Part shown: positions 30,184-38,422 of the stretch, one piece after another
How the letters are laid out: each line of letters starts with the position of its first letter
Numbering within the stretch: position 1 is the stretch's first letter
Source: Rhizobiaceae bacterium
GTDB taxonomy: Bacteria; Pseudomonadota; Alphaproteobacteria; Rhizobiales; Rhizobiaceae
Direction: 5' to 3'
DNA length: 64,000 bases
Assembly (NCBI GenBank): GCA_028281105.1
Contig: JANQKQ010000048.1
Coordinates: forward strand, 1 to 64,000
Program-made: the position numbers and the translations under genes
Notes under the pieces: generated by a model
Seen by the model: the letters and a program-made list of their open reading frames with translations, nothing else
What the model was told of the DNA's origin: nothing
Databases searched by the model: none

Positions 30184-30490
30184 CCGTCCTTCCTGTCGCA
30201 ATCGATCCGACTGTCACATTTCCCACGGGCGCCCATCTGAGAGCGGCTTGGTGCATTGCGATTGTGGCGGGTTGATTATGGCGAGATCAAAATAGGTTGT
30301 CGAGGTTTGGCCTGCACGAACCACCGGCGTGGCTGGCCCTGGCGGGAAATGCGAACGCCGACACGGTGGAGACGGCGATCCGCCCACCGTTCATCGTCCG
30401 CAAGACCATATGGGAACGCGACGCGCGCGTTTCCAGCCCGGCGCGTCAAACGCCCGAGCGGCGGCGACCGCCGGACTTCGATGCCAGACG
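30184..30490. other. Intergenic region before the phasin terminator
   Basis: About 300 bp between the clpS start and the phasin terminator. Several overlapping open frames are present on the plus strand, but none has a credible start, and no RNA signature was recognised. It should contain the clpS-clpA promoter. Confidence 0.35.
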
Positions 30491-30519
30491 CAAAAAAGCC
30501 CGGCGGAGGTCCGCCGGGC
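30491..30519 (-). terminator. Rho-independent terminator of the phasin gene
   Basis: Read on the minus strand, the 9-bp perfect stem GCCCGGCGG/CCGCCGGGC (30511-30519 with 30498-30506) has a 4-nt loop and is followed by six T (30492-30497). It ends the phasin transcript about 120 nt after the stop codon. Confidence 0.88.
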
Positions 30520-30640
30520 CAGCCGTACGAATACGGTTACGCGGTACTGAAACTAGATCGCCTCAAGCGCTGTGCTTATCGGGCCGGCCGCTTTGCCTTG
30601 GTCGGCAGGCGGCCGGTTCGAACCGCGCGCTGGCGACAGC

Positions 30641-30976
30641 CTACTTGGCGGCCGCTTTCGGCATGGTGGATTCGAAAGGCTTGTAAGCTTCCTTGGCCAC
30701 GCCGGCATACAGTTCACCCATTTTCGAAGCCTGGGCGACGAAAGCCTCGTAGGAGGAGCGGGCGTAGTCGGTCTGCGCTTCGACGGCTTTTTCGACGCTC
30801 TTGGAAGCGACGACCTTGTCGAAGGCGGCGGCCTGCGCGTCGAAGGATTTCTTGGAGTAGTCGGCAGCTTCCTTAGCGATTTCCTGGAAGCCTTTGTTGA
30901 CCGCTTCAGCGGACTTGAACACCAGGTCCAGGTTGTCGCGACCGGCCTGCTGGAAAGTTTCGAAGTTCTTCAACAT
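30641..30976 (-). CDS. Phasin family protein
   Basis: A 111-residue amphipathic helical protein (MLKNFETFQQAGRDNLDLVF, then repeated A/K/E-rich helices) of the Phasin_2 type that coats polyhydroxyalkanoate granules. The start at 30976 matches the family and has AAGGA about 11 nt upstream; the frame remains open further upstream without such a signal. A terminator follows, and PhaR-type palindromes lie 110-150 nt upstream, so PHB-responsive control is likely. Confidence 0.9.
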   Translation of the reverse strand: MLKNFETFQQAGRDNLDLVFKSAEAVNKGFQEIAKEAADYSKKSFDAQAAAFDKVVASKSVEKAVEAQTDYARSSYEAFVAQASKMGELYAGVAKEAYKPFESTMPKAAAK

Positions 30977-31086
30977 CTTTGTTGGGTCCTTGGGAGGGGC
31001 ACCGGCATCGGCGAAAAAGCGCCGGTCCGGATGGGTTTGCAATACGGTGTCCGAGGTGGCCTCCACATCGGACAATGCGGATTTAG

Positions 31087-31128
31087 GTGCAATGCACAAA
31101 AATGTCAAGCGACTTTTGTGCATTGCAC
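31087..31128. promoter_or_regulatory. Candidate PhaR operator upstream of phasin
   Basis: GTGCAATGCAC (31087-31097) and GTGCATTGCAC (31118-31128) are near-palindromes facing each other. With their flanks they form a perfect 15-bp inverted repeat (31087-31101 and 31114-31128). TGC-N4-GCA boxes are the known target of PhaR, which represses phasin genes in Paracoccus and rhizobia. Centres are 31 bp apart, three helical turns. Confidence 0.7.
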
Positions 31129-31315
31129 AAGATGTCGCATCCAAATAATTCCGTCTGCCGCGCCCGCATAAACCGGTTGGTAACCGCCAGTTCCTATGGT
31201 TGGCGGGAAAGCCGGGCGGTGGGACGTCTGCGGGGGCCTGTTGAAGCCCTTTGTCCTCGGCCAACAAGAATCCAAATCTGGCCGCTCTGCCGGCCGCAAT
31301 AATTGGGAACAGGTT

Positions 31316-32782
31316 TTGCGTACCCAAACCTTCTCCGTGCCGAACCTTCGCGCACGCTTAACCCTGCTGGCCGCCATCGTCGGCATCGTATGGTGGGCCA
31401 TTCTGTCTGGCCCCGCGCTCGCCAATGCGAAATATGCCGGCTTCGTCATGGACGCGCATAGCGGCAAAGTGCTGTACTCCAGCAATGCGGACGCAAAGCG
31501 TCATCCGGCATCGCTGACCAAGATGATGACGCTTTATCTCGTCTTCGAGGCGCTGGAATCGGGCAAAGTCACCAAGGCCACCCGCATCCGCTTCTCCAAG
31601 AACGCCGCGTCGAAGCCGCCGTCGAAGCTGGGCATCAGGCGAGGCGGGACGATCACCGTCGGCCAGGCGATCCTGGCCCTGGTGACCAAGTCCGCCAACG
31701 ACGTGGCGACCGCGGTCGCGGAGCATCTGGGCGGCAGCGAAGCGGAATTCGCGCGGATGATGACCGCGCGCGCACGCCAGCTCGGCATGGGTTCGACCAC
31801 CTTTCGCAATGCTTCGGGGCTGACCGCCAAAGGCCAGCTCACCACCGCGCGCGACATGGCGCGGCTCGGCGTGGCGCTGCGTCAGCATTTTCCCAACCGA
31901 TATGGCACTTTCTCCACCCGATCGTTCAAATACGGCCGCAACCGCTACGCCAACCACAATCGGCTGCTCGGCCGCGTCAAAGGCGTCGACGGCATCAAAA
32001 CCGGCTACACCAGAGCAGCGGGCTTCAACCTGGTCTCTTCCGTGGAGCAGGGCCGACGCTCGATCGTCGCGGTGGTGATGGGCGGCAAGTCCGGCAAGAG
32101 CCGCAACGCCCACATGGCAGACCTGATCTCACGCTATCTGCGCCGCGCGGGCACCGGTTCGCGCACGTATGCGATCGCACGCGCGCCCGTTTCGACGTTC
32201 GGCCGGGTTTTCGCGCTCGACCTTCCCAGGACCGGCCCGGTTCCGGTCTTCCGTTTCGATCGCAACGAGCCGGTCCATCAGCGCATCGCCCAGGCCCATG
32301 TTCCGCAGGTCGTATCAAGCTATGCCGCGGCCAGCCCGCGCGTCGACGAAGTCTCGCAGCAGGCAGTGCGCGAGCGGCTATTTGAGATGGCCGGCAAACA
32401 GGTGCCGGTGCCGACCCAGAGCCCCTCCGGCGCCAGCGATCCGCTGACCACCGCCGGTGTTACTCCGCTCGTCGAGGTCGGCTCCGCCGCCGACGAGCCG
32501 GAAACCTCCGCGCCGGCCCCTCGACAAACACCGAAAGCCGGCTGGCAGATCCAGATTGCGGCGGTGCCCACCGCGCAATCGGCCGATGCCCTGCTGGCCG
32601 AGGCCCGGTCTAAAGCCGGTGACGTGCTGAGCGGCACCGACAATTACCTGGAGACCGTGATCAAGGACGGGGTGACGCTGTATCGCGCCCGGTTCGCCGG
32701 CTTCGTCTCGAAACAATCGGCGCGCTCTGCGTGCAGCGCGCTCAAGCGCAAGCGGTTCGCCTGTCTGGCGATCGCTGGCTGA
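31316..32782 (+). CDS. D-alanyl-D-alanine carboxypeptidase with SPOR domain
   Basis: About 488 residues. A signal peptide (hydrophobic LLAAIVGIVWWAIL, cleavage near ALA-NAKYAG) is followed by the S11 peptidase domain with SLTK (66-69, Ser66 nucleophile), SAN (126-128) and KTG (228-230). A Pro-rich linker and a C-terminal SPOR domain (GWQIQIAAVPTAQSADALLA onward) bind septal peptidoglycan. It trims the terminal D-Ala of pentapeptides in the periplasm. The start is uncertain: no ATG lies near the signal peptide, TTG at 31316 and GTG at 31340 are candidates, and the open frame reaches back to 31196. Confidence 0.88.
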   Translation: MRTQTFSVPNLRARLTLLAAIVGIVWWAILSGPALANAKYAGFVMDAHSGKVLYSSNADAKRHPASLTKMMTLYLVFEALESGKVTKATRIRFSKNAASKPPSKLGIRRGGTITVGQAILALVTKSANDVATAVAEHLGGSEAEFARMMTARARQLGMGSTTFRNASGLTAKGQLTTARDMARLGVALRQHFPNRYGTFSTRSFKYGRNRYANHNRLLGRVKGVDGIKTGYTRAAGFNLVSSVEQGRRSIVAVVMGGKSGKSRNAHMADLISRYLRRAGTGSRTYAIARAPVSTFGRVFALDLPRTGPVPVFRFDRNEPVHQRIAQAHVPQVVSSYAAASPRVDEVSQQAVRERLFEMAGKQVPVPTQSPSGASDPLTTAGVTPLVEVGSAADEPETSAPAPRQTPKAGWQIQIAAVPTAQSADALLAEARSKAGDVLSGTDNYLETVIKDGVTLYRARFAGFVSKQSARSACSALKRKRFACLAIAG

Positions 32783-32866
32783 TTTCAACTTCGGTCCGGC
32801 CCGCCGGCGAGCGCCCGACCGACGATGCAACCACCTGCAATGGTGTCGAGTACAGGTGTGAAAATG

Positions 32867-33544
32867 TCAGTCGAGAAGCACGTCCTTGGCCTGATTAATC
32901 TTGGCCGCAAGGAAGTTGGACCCGCCCGAGTCCGGGTGAAGTCGTTTCATCAGACGCCGATGGGCGTCGCGAATCTCGCGCGCTCCCGCTCCCGGCGCAA
33001 TGCCAAGGATCTGATAGGCCTCCTCCTTGGTCATGGGGCCAGAGCTAGACGTGCCGCCCTGCCCCGCATCCGGGTCAAAATCAGCGTGCTCACGCCAGCC
33101 GGCCATCCGGCGGTCAAGATACGCCTCCAGTAGCGACGCGCTGTCGGCGTCGTTGCCGACTTCCGCGTACAATTCCATCAACTCCTCGTCGTTAAGGCCG
33201 GAGAGCGTGCTGCCCTCCTTGTCACCCGCCAGCACGATGCCGTCGATGCCACCGGTGTCGTGGTCGAGCTCCATGTCCAGCCAGGCTGAGCGCACGGACG
33301 ATTTGCGTCCGCCACCGCCGCCCACATGACCGACCGACCGGTTCCTGGCCAGCCAGGACAGGCCGATCACGATGAGCGGCAGCGCGATGCCCGCGCGACC
33401 GAACATCAGCAACACGCCGCCGACCGCGAGCAAAACCGCCGGCACGGCCGAACGCAGCGCGCGGGCAAGGGTATGCGCCGGCGTGGCGATGAACGCCCAG
33501 GCGATCAGGGCACCGAACAGCAGTAGCGACAGGAACGTGATCAC
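32867..33544 (-). CDS. Membrane-anchored DnaJ-domain protein (TIM14-like)
   Basis: A 225-residue protein with two N-terminal transmembrane segments (1-20 and about 34-64) and a C-terminal J domain (173-225) carrying HPD at 203-205 and the closing AAKINQAKDVLL. This arrangement, J domain last and preceded by a membrane anchor, is that of the bacterial relatives of mitochondrial Tim14/Pam18. It should recruit and stimulate DnaK at the membrane. It follows a VWA gene and mipZ on the same strand, 19 nt downstream of the VWA stop. Confidence 0.85.
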   Translation of the reverse strand: MITFLSLLLFGALIAWAFIATPAHTLARALRSAVPAVLLAVGGVLLMFGRAGIALPLIVIGLSWLARNRSVGHVGGGGGRKSSVRSAWLDMELDHDTGGIDGIVLAGDKEGSTLSGLNDEELMELYAEVGNDADSASLLEAYLDRRMAGWREHADFDPDAGQGGTSSSGPMTKEEAYQILGIAPGAGAREIRDAHRRLMKRLHPDSGGSNFLAAKINQAKDVLLD

Positions 33545-33563
33545 GATGGGTATCGGCCCAATC

Positions 33564-34274
33564 TCAACGCCTTAGCTGGGCGAGTAGCAGTTGTGCCTCG
33601 TTGGCTTTCGACAGGCGCAGCGCCTCCTTGCCGCCGCTGGCGTAGACCGCGACCGCGCGCAGCAGGCGTTCCAGCTCGGCCGGCGAGGTGCCGGTCAACT
33701 GGTGGTAGGCGCCGCCGGAAAGTCTGGCGATCTCGCGGAAGGCGGCGCCGGCGACGGGATCGCCGCCTTCGTGGAACATGAACGCCGGCAGGTTCTTCAA
33801 CCCCATCTCGCCGGCCTTGGCGCACAGCGCGTCCACATTCTCCTCCATCGCATCGCCGATGAACACCAGGGCGGCCACGGGCGCCTTGGCATTTTCCTTG
33901 ACCGCATGGGACAGAACCTTGCCGATCTGCGTGTGGCCGCCGCGACAGTCGATCGCCGTCATCAGGCCCGCCAGGGAGGTGGCGCTCATCACCCATTTCG
34001 ACGCCCTGCATTCGCCGAAGCCGCGAAAGTAGACCAACTGCACCGCCAGTTTGCCGACGCGGGAGACCGCGTCGAACATGGCGGCCTGGATCTGACAGGC
34101 CCGATCCCAGGTGGGCTGCCGGCTCATGGTAGCGTCCAGCGCAAAAATCAGCCGGCCGGCGCCGACCGGATTGGCCGAGGCCGCCTTCTGCACAAACGCG
34201 TCGATCTCGCTTGTGCTCGAGCGGGCCTGGGGCGTCGTTTCACGCGTGCGTTGGGGAAGCTTGTCCTTCGCCAT
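33564..34274 (-). CDS. VWA-domain protein
   Basis: A 236-residue cytoplasmic protein with a von Willebrand factor A fold. The metal site reads DATMS (47-51), a DxSxS motif with Thr in place of the first Ser. GGHTQIG near 112 supplies the second metal Thr, and LVFIGDAME the third strand. It lies between mipZ and the J-protein gene on the same strand, a grouping seen in other Hyphomicrobiales. Probably a protein-interaction module; no enzymatic domain is attached. Confidence 0.8.
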   Translation of the reverse strand: MAKDKLPQRTRETTPQARSSTSEIDAFVQKAASANPVGAGRLIFALDATMSRQPTWDRACQIQAAMFDAVSRVGKLAVQLVYFRGFGECRASKWVMSATSLAGLMTAIDCRGGHTQIGKVLSHAVKENAKAPVAALVFIGDAMEENVDALCAKAGEMGLKNLPAFMFHEGGDPVAGAAFREIARLSGGAYHQLTGTSPAELERLLRAVAVYASGGKEALRLSKANEAQLLLAQLRR

Positions 34275-34355
34275 GACTTATAATTGGGCACGATGCGGGC
34301 GCTTGCAAGCGCGGAAGCGGCCGGTGCGCTCAACAAACCGCGACGAATGGCGCGA

Positions 34356-35285
34356 TCAGGCTTCCTCGGCGAAAATGCTCATTGCCGGCATCGGCTTGTC
34401 GGCATTTTCCAGCCAGGTCTTGCGCGCCTGGGCGCGGCGGCGGCCGGCGTCGTCGATCGGCAGGCGCAGCACGGAGATCAGTTGGCGGATCTCCTGGCGA
34501 GCCGACAGGTGCGACAGCGTCGGAGCGGTGCCGCCCACTTCCTCGGACAATTCGTCAAGCGCGGTCAGTCCGATCGGGAACAGCTCGCGGAAGATCACCC
34601 GCTCGGAAATTCCCTTCGCCAGCCGGCAGCCCAGCCGCATCGAGAGATCCTTCAGGCTGTCCAGCAGCCGGCCTTCGTTGCGCGAGGTCAGATGCGACAG
34701 GCGGTTGCGCACCACGACCCAGTCGATCAGGCCGTTGTCGACCAGCCGCCGGTGCCGGCGCGCATCGCGAACCATGCGGGCATAGTGCGACAGGTCGGTC
34801 ACCTCACCGCTTTCCGGGTCGATCTTGCCCAGAACGTCGAAGTCCACGTAGGAATCGTTGATCGGCGTGATCAGCGTGTCGGCCATCGAGTGGGCCAATC
34901 TCATCAAGTAGCTGTCCTGGCCCGGCGTGTCGATCACGATGAAATCGTGGGTGATCTCGACGTCGTTGAGAATGCGCGCGAACCGGCCCAGTTCGGTATT
35001 TTCGTTGGCGGAGATGGAATCGGCGTTGCCGCCCTCACACCGGAAGTGGTCGGGCATGACTAGGTTCGCGCCGGTCTTCTTGATCGTGCGGCGGCGATTT
35101 TCCAGATAGTTGGTCAGGCTGGACTGGCGCGCGTCCAGATCGATGGTGGCCACCTTGTACCCGGAGTTGAGCAAGGAGACCACCACATGCATCGTGGTCG
35201 TGGTCTTGCCACAGCCGCCCTTCTCATTGCCGCAGATGATGATGTGGGCCTGACGCCGACGCGCTATGTTACTGATATCCCTCAA
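34356..35285 (-). CDS. mipZ: Division plane positioning ATPase MipZ
   Basis: About 309 residues, a ParA/MinD-type ATPase with the deviant Walker A motif KGGCGKTT (22-29), IDLDARQSSLTNYLENRR, IDTPGQDSYLMRLAHSMAD and TPINDSYVDFDVLGKIDPES. These match Caulobacter MipZ along its length. It forms a bipolar gradient through ParB and blocks FtsZ polymerisation near the poles. No ATG lies near the N-terminus: a TTG at 35285 (MRDISNIARR) is my choice, and the open frame extends to an ATG at 35360. The window has no parB. Confidence 0.92.
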   Translation of the reverse strand: MRDISNIARRRQAHIIICGNEKGGCGKTTTTMHVVVSLLNSGYKVATIDLDARQSSLTNYLENRRRTIKKTGANLVMPDHFRCEGGNADSISANENTELGRFARILNDVEITHDFIVIDTPGQDSYLMRLAHSMADTLITPINDSYVDFDVLGKIDPESGEVTDLSHYARMVRDARRHRRLVDNGLIDWVVVRNRLSHLTSRNEGRLLDSLKDLSMRLGCRLAKGISERVIFRELFPIGLTALDELSEEVGGTAPTLSHLSARQEIRQLISVLRLPIDDAGRRRAQARKTWLENADKPMPAMSIFAEEA

Positions 35286-35453
35286 GTCCCACCGTCCCCG
35301 GTAAGTTCGCGGCCACCCTACCCCATGATTGATTGCGGATTGATTACAATTCAACCGCAATTTGGCCCGGATGTACAGTTTCGCCTGGAGTGGTAAATGG
35401 GCGAAGGGCTCGGGCGAGGCGCGCCATATCGCCGCAAGGCCGAATTATCCGGG

Positions 35454-35888
35454 CTAAAGAAGGCCGAGATCGGCCAGCTGCAAGCGCAGGTCCGGCGGCA
35501 GTGCGGTCAGGTCGCCGGCGCCCCCGTCGAGATCGGCGGGCGCGTCCTCGGCCTTGAGATAGCGCCAGCCCTGGAAGGCGCGGCGCGGCTGCCAGCGGGT
35601 AGGCACCAGTTTCGATTCCATAACGAGATGGCATCGGCGAATGCCCTGTCCGTCGGTGAACGGCCTGATGTCGATGAGCTTCTGGCGCGCCTGCACGTTG
35701 CCCTTGATCACCCAGTAAAGCGAGCCGCCGTCGAGCAGTTCGTCGGCGCGCTTGGGCGCCATGCGGGTGGTGTGAATGTGTTCGACGGCGCGGCCGAGGC
35801 GCAGGTTCTCGCCGCGCTTGTTGTCGACCCAGGCCTGCATCTCCTCGATCGCGGAGACGCCCACGCACAATTTGATCAGGTGCAGCAT
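35454..35888 (-). CDS. DUF1489 family protein
   Basis: A 144-residue protein recognised by MLHLIKLCVGVSAIEEMQAW and the central HTTRMAPKRADELLDGGSLY / WVIKG block, characteristic of DUF1489, a small cytoplasmic family largely restricted to alphaproteobacteria. Conserved basic and aromatic residues suggest nucleic-acid or nucleotide binding, but no function is established. It lies 168 nt upstream of mipZ on the same strand. Confidence 0.85.
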   Translation of the reverse strand: MLHLIKLCVGVSAIEEMQAWVDNKRGENLRLGRAVEHIHTTRMAPKRADELLDGGSLYWVIKGNVQARQKLIDIRPFTDGQGIRRCHLVMESKLVPTRWQPRRAFQGWRYLKAEDAPADLDGGAGDLTALPPDLRLQLADLGLL

Positions 35889-35970
35889 GAGCCGATGTTA
35901 CGCCGGCACGCCGGCTAAGCCCATAGACGCCGGACCGTTTCCACATCGCGCTCGACCGGTTTGCCAGCGC

Positions 35971-37380
35971 TCAGCACTCGACCACATTGACGGGCACGTT
36001 GGCCGCCAGTCCGCCCTGGCTGGTCTCCTTGTAGCGCGCATTCATATCGTGACCGGTCTGGCGCATGGTCTCGATACAGACATCGAGCGGCACGATATGG
36101 GTGCCGTCCCCTTTCATCGCCAGCGACGCGGCGGATACCGCCTTGATGGCGCCGATGCCGTTGCGCTCGATGCAGGGCACCTGAACCAGGCCGGCGACGG
36201 GATCGCAGGTCATGCCCAGATGATGCTCGAGCGCGATTTCGGCGGCGTTCTCGATCTGCTCGGGCGTGCCTCCCATCACGGCGGCCAGCCCGGCGGCGGC
36301 CATCGCGGCGGCCGAGCCCACTTCGCCCTGACAGCCGACCTCGGCGCCGGAGATCGAGGCGTTGTGCTTGATGAGCCCGCCGATCGCCGCGGCGGTCAGC
36401 AGAAACTCCTCCACGGCCTCCTTGTCGGCTTCAGGATGGAATTCCAGATAATAGCGCATGACAGCGGGGATGACGCCGGCCGCCCCGTTCGTGGGCGCGG
36501 TCACCACCCGGCCGCCGGCCGCATTTTCCTCGTTGACCGCCATGGCGTAGAGCTGCAGCCAGTCGTTGGCCAGCAGCGGGTTTGCCCGGTTCGACTTCCA
36601 GTCCTCGTCCATTTTCGCGCGGATCGCGGCGGCGCGGCGCTTGACCGACAGGCCGCCGGGCAGGATACCGGTTTCGCTCATGCCGCGCTCGATGCTGCGG
36701 TCCATCGCCCCCCAGATACCCGCCAGCCCGTCGCCAAGCGCATCGGCCGAAGTCCGCGTGCGCTCGTTCTGCCGCTTCATCTGGGCGATGGACAGGCCGG
36801 ACTTGCGCGCCATGGCCAGCATCTGTTCCGCGTTGGCGAAGGGATGGGGGACGTCCGCGCCGGCCTGTGCGCCGGCGGCGCGGTCCTCGGTGATTTCCTG
36901 CTCATCGGCCACGAACCCGCCGCCGATCGAGTAGTAGATGCGCTTGATCAGCAACCGGCCGGCCTCGTCGAAGCCGCAGAAGGTCATTCCGTTCGTATGG
37001 CCCGGCAGCATGACGTCGTAATCGAACGTCAGGTCCTTTGCCGGGTTGAACCGATAGGGCGTATGACCGGCTGGCGATACGCGACGCTGTCTCGTCACGC
37101 GCTCGATGACGCCGGCTATGGCGTCCGGCTCGATCGCGTCGGGCAGATGGCCGTCGAGGCCGAGCACGATCGCGCGGTCCGAGGCGTGGCCCTTGCCCGT
37201 GAACGCCAGGGATCCGTGCAGCGAGGCAGTGATGCGCGCGACCTTGGCGTCGGCCGGCCGCGGCCAGTCGCCCGTGGCGATCTCGTCGAGAAGCCGGCGC
37301 GCAGCCACCATCGGCCCCACCGTGTGGGACGAGGAAGGGCCGATGCCGATCTTGAACAGGTCAAAGACAGACAGAAACAT
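35971..37380 (-). CDS. sdaA: L-serine ammonia-lyase (iron-sulfur type)
   Basis: A 469-residue single-chain L-serine dehydratase. The N-terminal domain opens [20 protein letters not shown]. The catalytic domain has [37 protein letters not shown] and [15 protein letters not shown], the last holding cluster cysteines. It deaminates L-serine to pyruvate. The ATG at 37380 matches homologues exactly; the frame runs on to 37593 but those residues look unlike protein. Monocistronic. Confidence 0.95.
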   Translation of the reverse strand: MFLSVFDLFKIGIGPSSSHTVGPMVAARRLLDEIATGDWPRPADAKVARITASLHGSLAFTGKGHASDRAIVLGLDGHLPDAIEPDAIAGVIERVTRQRRVSPAGHTPYRFNPAKDLTFDYDVMLPGHTNGMTFCGFDEAGRLLIKRIYYSIGGGFVADEQEITEDRAAGAQAGADVPHPFANAEQMLAMARKSGLSIAQMKRQNERTRTSADALGDGLAGIWGAMDRSIERGMSETGILPGGLSVKRRAAAIRAKMDEDWKSNRANPLLANDWLQLYAMAVNEENAAGGRVVTAPTNGAAGVIPAVMRYYLEFHPEADKEAVEEFLLTAAAIGGLIKHNASISGAEVGCQGEVGSAAAMAAAGLAAVMGGTPEQIENAAEIALEHHLGMTCDPVAGLVQVPCIERNGIGAIKAVSAASLAMKGDGTHIVPLDVCIETMRQTGHDMNARYKETSQGGLAANVPVNVVEC

Positions 37381-37570
37381 GGCGCGCGCATATCTCCCGT
37401 TTGCCCGAGGCGCGGGCACCGTCCAGCATCTATAGAGCGTGACGGCTCGCGACTGTCGCGCCGGCGGCTTCAACGCCACCAAATCCGCCATCACGGTAGC
37501 GCGGCGGATCGGGATTAGGCAAATTCCGGAAGGTATGGCCGACCTTTCGAGGTCGGGTAGAGGCCTGTGG
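37381..37570. other. Spacer between sdaA and the small membrane protein gene
   Basis: It includes the sdaA upstream region (GGGAGA about 14 nt before the start codon) and the 3' side of the small minus-strand gene. The string AGGAAAGTCCG near 37573 looks like an RNase P RNA fragment but is the coding end of the small gene. Confidence 0.35.
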
Positions 37571-37687
37571 TCAGGAAAGTCCGAACAGGGCAACCAGCAT
37601 CAGCGCACCGAAGAACAGCGCCACGGCAACGATTGCAATATTCCACACCGCGTTGCCGGCGCGATGTTCCATCAAGTCCCTGTCCAT
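37571..37687 (-). CDS. 38-residue single-span membrane protein
   Basis: An ATG at 37687, with GGGGAAC five nt upstream, opens a 38-codon frame ending in TGA at 37571-37573. The product begins MDRDLMEHRAGNAVWNIA, continues with one uninterrupted hydrophobic helix (IAIVAVALFFGALMLVALFG) and ends LS. A charged head plus one membrane span and a good ribosome binding site support a real small protein, perhaps a subunit or regulator of a membrane complex. Function unknown. Confidence 0.6.
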   Translation of the reverse strand: MDRDLMEHRAGNAVWNIAIVAVALFFGALMLVALFGLS

Positions 37688-37950
37688 CAACGTTCCCCGT
37701 TAAACCCTGTTTACAAGCCCCGTTGGGGGTGGCGCGCGGGTCGTTATCTCGATCCTCTGATTGGCGCCGGGCGTCGTATATTCGCCACATTTGCTCTTCG
37801 CAAGTGCAAAATCACATTTATTGCGACGCAACACGAATAGCTGTCATGCGGCTCGCGCATCGGTCGGCCGGATGGCGGGGCCGGTGTATTGCGCCACGCC
37901 GCTTGTGACGGGCCCTTTGGTGCTCTATTGCGGGGCCTGATCCCGGATGG
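37688..37950. other. Spacer upstream of the Nudix gene
   Basis: About 260 bp with the divergent upstream regions of the small membrane protein and Nudix genes. It includes a locally AT-rich stretch (about 37785-37850) where promoters may lie, but no clear -35/-10 pair was identified. Confidence 0.35.
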
Positions 37951-38412
37951 ATGTCGATGGCGCTACTGCGTTCCCTGCTGATCCCGCCGCTGGTGCTGGC
38001 CAAACGACCGATGACATTGGGCGTGCGCGCCATCGTCGAAGATGGCGACGGGCGGGTGCTGCTGGTGCGCCACACCTATGTGCCGGGCTGGTATCTGCCC
38101 GGAGGCGGGGTGGAGGTGGGCCAGACGATGGCCGAGGCGCTGGCGATGGAACTGGCCGAGGAAGCCAACATCGCCGACCCCGGCGAGACGCAGCTGCTGG
38201 GCATCTACTTCAACCGGCGGTTCTCGCGGCGCGATCATGTTGCGTTGTTCTATTGCCGTAACTGGCGGCAGGCAGGGCCGATGCAGCCCAATCACGAGAT
38301 CGCCGAAGCCGGGTTCTTTCGCCGTGACGCCCTGCCTGGGCCGATGAATCCCGGCTCGCGGCGGCGGCTGGCGGAGCACTTCGACGGCACGCCGCCGTCG
38401 CCCTACTGGTAG
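37951..38412 (+). CDS. Nudix hydrolase domain protein with degenerate Nudix box
   Basis: A 153-residue protein with a Nudix fold: LVRHTYVPGWYLPGGGVEVG, then the box region to about residue 74. The three metal-binding glutamates of the helix are present (Glu67, Glu70, Glu71 in MELAEEAN), but the box departs from consensus at Gln58 (normally Glu), Met66 (normally Arg) and Asn73 (normally Gly). It may hydrolyse a nucleoside diphosphate derivative with altered specificity or have reduced activity. Convergent with the GST gene. Confidence 0.75.
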   Translation: MSMALLRSLLIPPLVLAKRPMTLGVRAIVEDGDGRVLLVRHTYVPGWYLPGGGVEVGQTMAEALAMELAEEANIADPGETQLLGIYFNRRFSRRDHVALFYCRNWRQAGPMQPNHEIAEAGFFRRDALPGPMNPGSRRRLAEHFDGTPPSPYW

Positions 38413-38422
38413 CTTCGCTCCC

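Noticed and set aside
35776..37518. A 580-codon plus-strand frame opposite sdaA
   Set aside because: It is antisense to a clear serine dehydratase and has no start signal.
37560..37600. RNase P RNA-like string AGGAAAGTCCG
   Set aside because: Only this short string matches; the conserved core and flanking helices are missing, and the bases encode the end of a small membrane protein.
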